A DNA stretch of 52,029 nucleotides from a bacterium BMS3Bbin10 (lineage in GTDB: Bacteria; Pseudomonadota; Alphaproteobacteria; Rhizobiales; Methyloligellaceae). Each line of letters opens with the position of its first letter. The stretch's first letter is position 1. The position numbers and the translations under genes were made by a program. Under the pieces are notes generated by a model that was given only the letters and a program-made list of their open reading frames with translations, had not been told where the DNA came from and made no database searches. The stretch is taken from assembly GCA_002897995.1 (NCBI GenBank), contig BDTT01000031.1, positions 1 through 52,029 of the forward strand. The letters are read 5' to 3'. This document shows, piece by piece, positions 51,089 through 52,029 of the stretch.

Positions 51089-52029
51089 TCAGATCACGCC
51101 GATCTCGTGCGGCCGGAACCTGGTCCTGCGGTGCATATGGGCGTTGAGCACAAGGCCGAAACCAAACATCAGCGTAATCATCGAGGTGCCGCCGTAAGAG
51201 ACAAGCGGCAGCGGCACGCCAACGACGGGCACGAGCCCCATGACCATGGCGACATTGATGAAGACATAAACGAACATGGTGATCCCGACGCCGGCGGCGA
51301 CAAGACGTGCGAACTGGGTCTGGCAGCGCAGCGCCATATAAACGATAGACATCAGCACAAGAAGATAGAGCGCCAGCAGGCCCAGCGACCCGACAAAACC
51401 CATTTCCTCCGCGAACATGGTGAAAATGAAATCCGTGTGTTTTTCGGGCAGGAAGTTCAACTGGCTCTGTGTTCCCTGCATATAGCCCTTGCCGGTGACG
51501 CCGCCCGAGCCCAGGGCAATCTTCGACTGAAGGATATGGTACCCCGCACCCAGAGGATCCTTGTCCGGATCGAAGAAGGTCATCACCCGCGCTTTCTGAT
51601 AGTCGTATAATGAATTCCACGCGAATGGCAGCGCGCCCAGCACGCCGGCGATGCCGAACACAAAATAAATCCAGCTCGCGCCGGCAAGAAACAGCAGCCC
51701 GCCGCCAACCGCGGCGAACAGCACCGCGGTGCCCAGATCGGGCTGCAACACCACCAGCACCACCGGAACGGCGATCATGACAACCGGCACAATCAGCGCC
51801 AGCGGGTTCGATATATGTTTGGGTGGAAGCCATTCGTAATAGCGCGCCAGGGCCAGAACCAAAGCAACCTTCATGAGTTCCGCGGGCTGCACGCTGACGC
51901 TGCCCACATTCAGCCAGCGCTGGGCGCCGCCGATTTCAACGCCCAGAACCGGAACCATCACGAGCAGCGCCAGCGCCAGCAGATACACCGGATAGGCCAG
52001 CCGCACCCACACCCTGACGTCGGTCAGCG
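51089..52029 (-). CDS. rodA: RodA (SEDS peptidoglycan glycosyltransferase), C-terminal part
   Basis: 313 codons are visible; the N-terminus lies beyond the window. It is a polytopic SEDS protein: RWLNVGSVSVQPAELMKV, then QPDLGTAVLF, the large loop with GKGYMQGTQSQLNFLPEKH and TDFIFTMFAEE (the region of the catalytic Asp), and PLPLVSYGGTSM near the end. RodA polymerises glycan strands for rod-shape growth with PBP2; FtsW would be the division paralogue, and the GTQSQLNFLPEKHTDF wording is that of RodA. The gene upstream (outside) is probably mrdA. Confidence 0.95.
   Translation of the reverse strand, partial: LTDVRVWVRLAYPVYLLALALLVMVPVLGVEIGGAQRWLNVGSVSVQPAELMKVALVLALARYYEWLPPKHISNPLALIVPVVMIAVPVVLVVLQPDLGTAVLFAAVGGGLLFLAGASWIYFVFGIAGVLGALPFAWNSLYDYQKARVMTFFDPDKDPLGAGYHILQSKIALGSGGVTGKGYMQGTQSQLNFLPEKHTDFIFTMFAEEMGFVGSLGLLALYLLVLMSIVYMALRCQTQFARLVAAGVGITMFVYVFINVAMVMGLVPVVGVPLPLVSYGGTSMITLMFGFGLVLNAHMHRRTRFRPHEIGVI

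Overview
The window looks like a piece of an alphaproteobacterial chromosome, probably from the Hyphomicrobiales or a relative. The signs are high G+C, CtrA-type TTAA-N7-TTAA motifs, a stand-alone FlhB-like/FliK pair, mosaic palindromic repeats of the rhizobial kind, a DUF3141 gene beside pta-ackA, and the general gene style. There is no insertion sequence, phage gene, integrase or CRISPR array. Both ends are cut inside genes: a transketolase on the left and rodA on the right.

Left part (1-11.6 kb). A minus-strand Calvin-cycle-type run, class II fructose-1,6-bisphosphatase > phosphoribulokinase > transketolase, leaves the window at base 1. No RuBisCO is seen. A complete biotin route from malonyl-ACP follows in two blocks: bioD-bioA (plus) and the divergent pair bioF-bioH-bioC (minus) / bioB-dat (plus). 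Between them sit fliK with a small FlhB-C-like export-switch protein, and a small membrane protein.

Middle-left (11.8-19.8 kb). A GNAT acetyltransferase precedes a type I secretion system of unusual design: two different ABC exporters with complementary damage in their ATPase motifs, an HlyD adaptor and a TolC-like pore. CtrA-like sites lie upstream of the first ABC gene and of the tolC-like gene. No secreted substrate lies in the window.

Middle (20.0-33.4 kb). This is the most unusual region: a metallophosphoesterase, then on the minus strand (in transcription order) AcnX large and small subunits, a HutC-type GntR regulator with a 24-bp operator-like palindrome, a phosphosulfolactate-synthase (ComA)-like protein, an SsuABC/TauABC-type importer with two tandemly duplicated permeases, a shrunken TauD-type dioxygenase relic, a DUF3604 protein and a cytoplasmic formylglycine-type sulfatase. 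Nearly all minus-strand junctions within the blocks overlap or are a few bases apart. I infer an uncharacterised organosulfur (sulfonate or sulfate-ester) uptake and breakdown locus. The substrate cannot be read from sequence.

Right part (33.9-49.7 kb). After a membrane protein comes a long minus-strand block read from about 47.4 down to 34.8 kb: two small proteins, YHS and DUF5676 proteins, cyclopropane-fatty-acid synthase, a small exported protein, DUF3141, acetate kinase, phosphotransacetylase, a YHS-bearing CopA-type Cu ATPase, a YVTN beta-propeller, DUF2933, an ICMT-like methyltransferase, cytochrome c and a Rieske protein without cytochrome b. A divergent OmpR-type two-component system sits at its head, with a four-half-site direct repeat in the shared promoter. 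This looks like a metal, envelope and low-energy stress block.

Far right (49.7-52.0 kb). Copies of a mosaic repeat, a patatin-like lipase, tRNA-Lys(CTT) and the rodA end. The same repeat occurs at 4.4 kb, where, as at 49.7 kb, it supplies a gene's stop codon.
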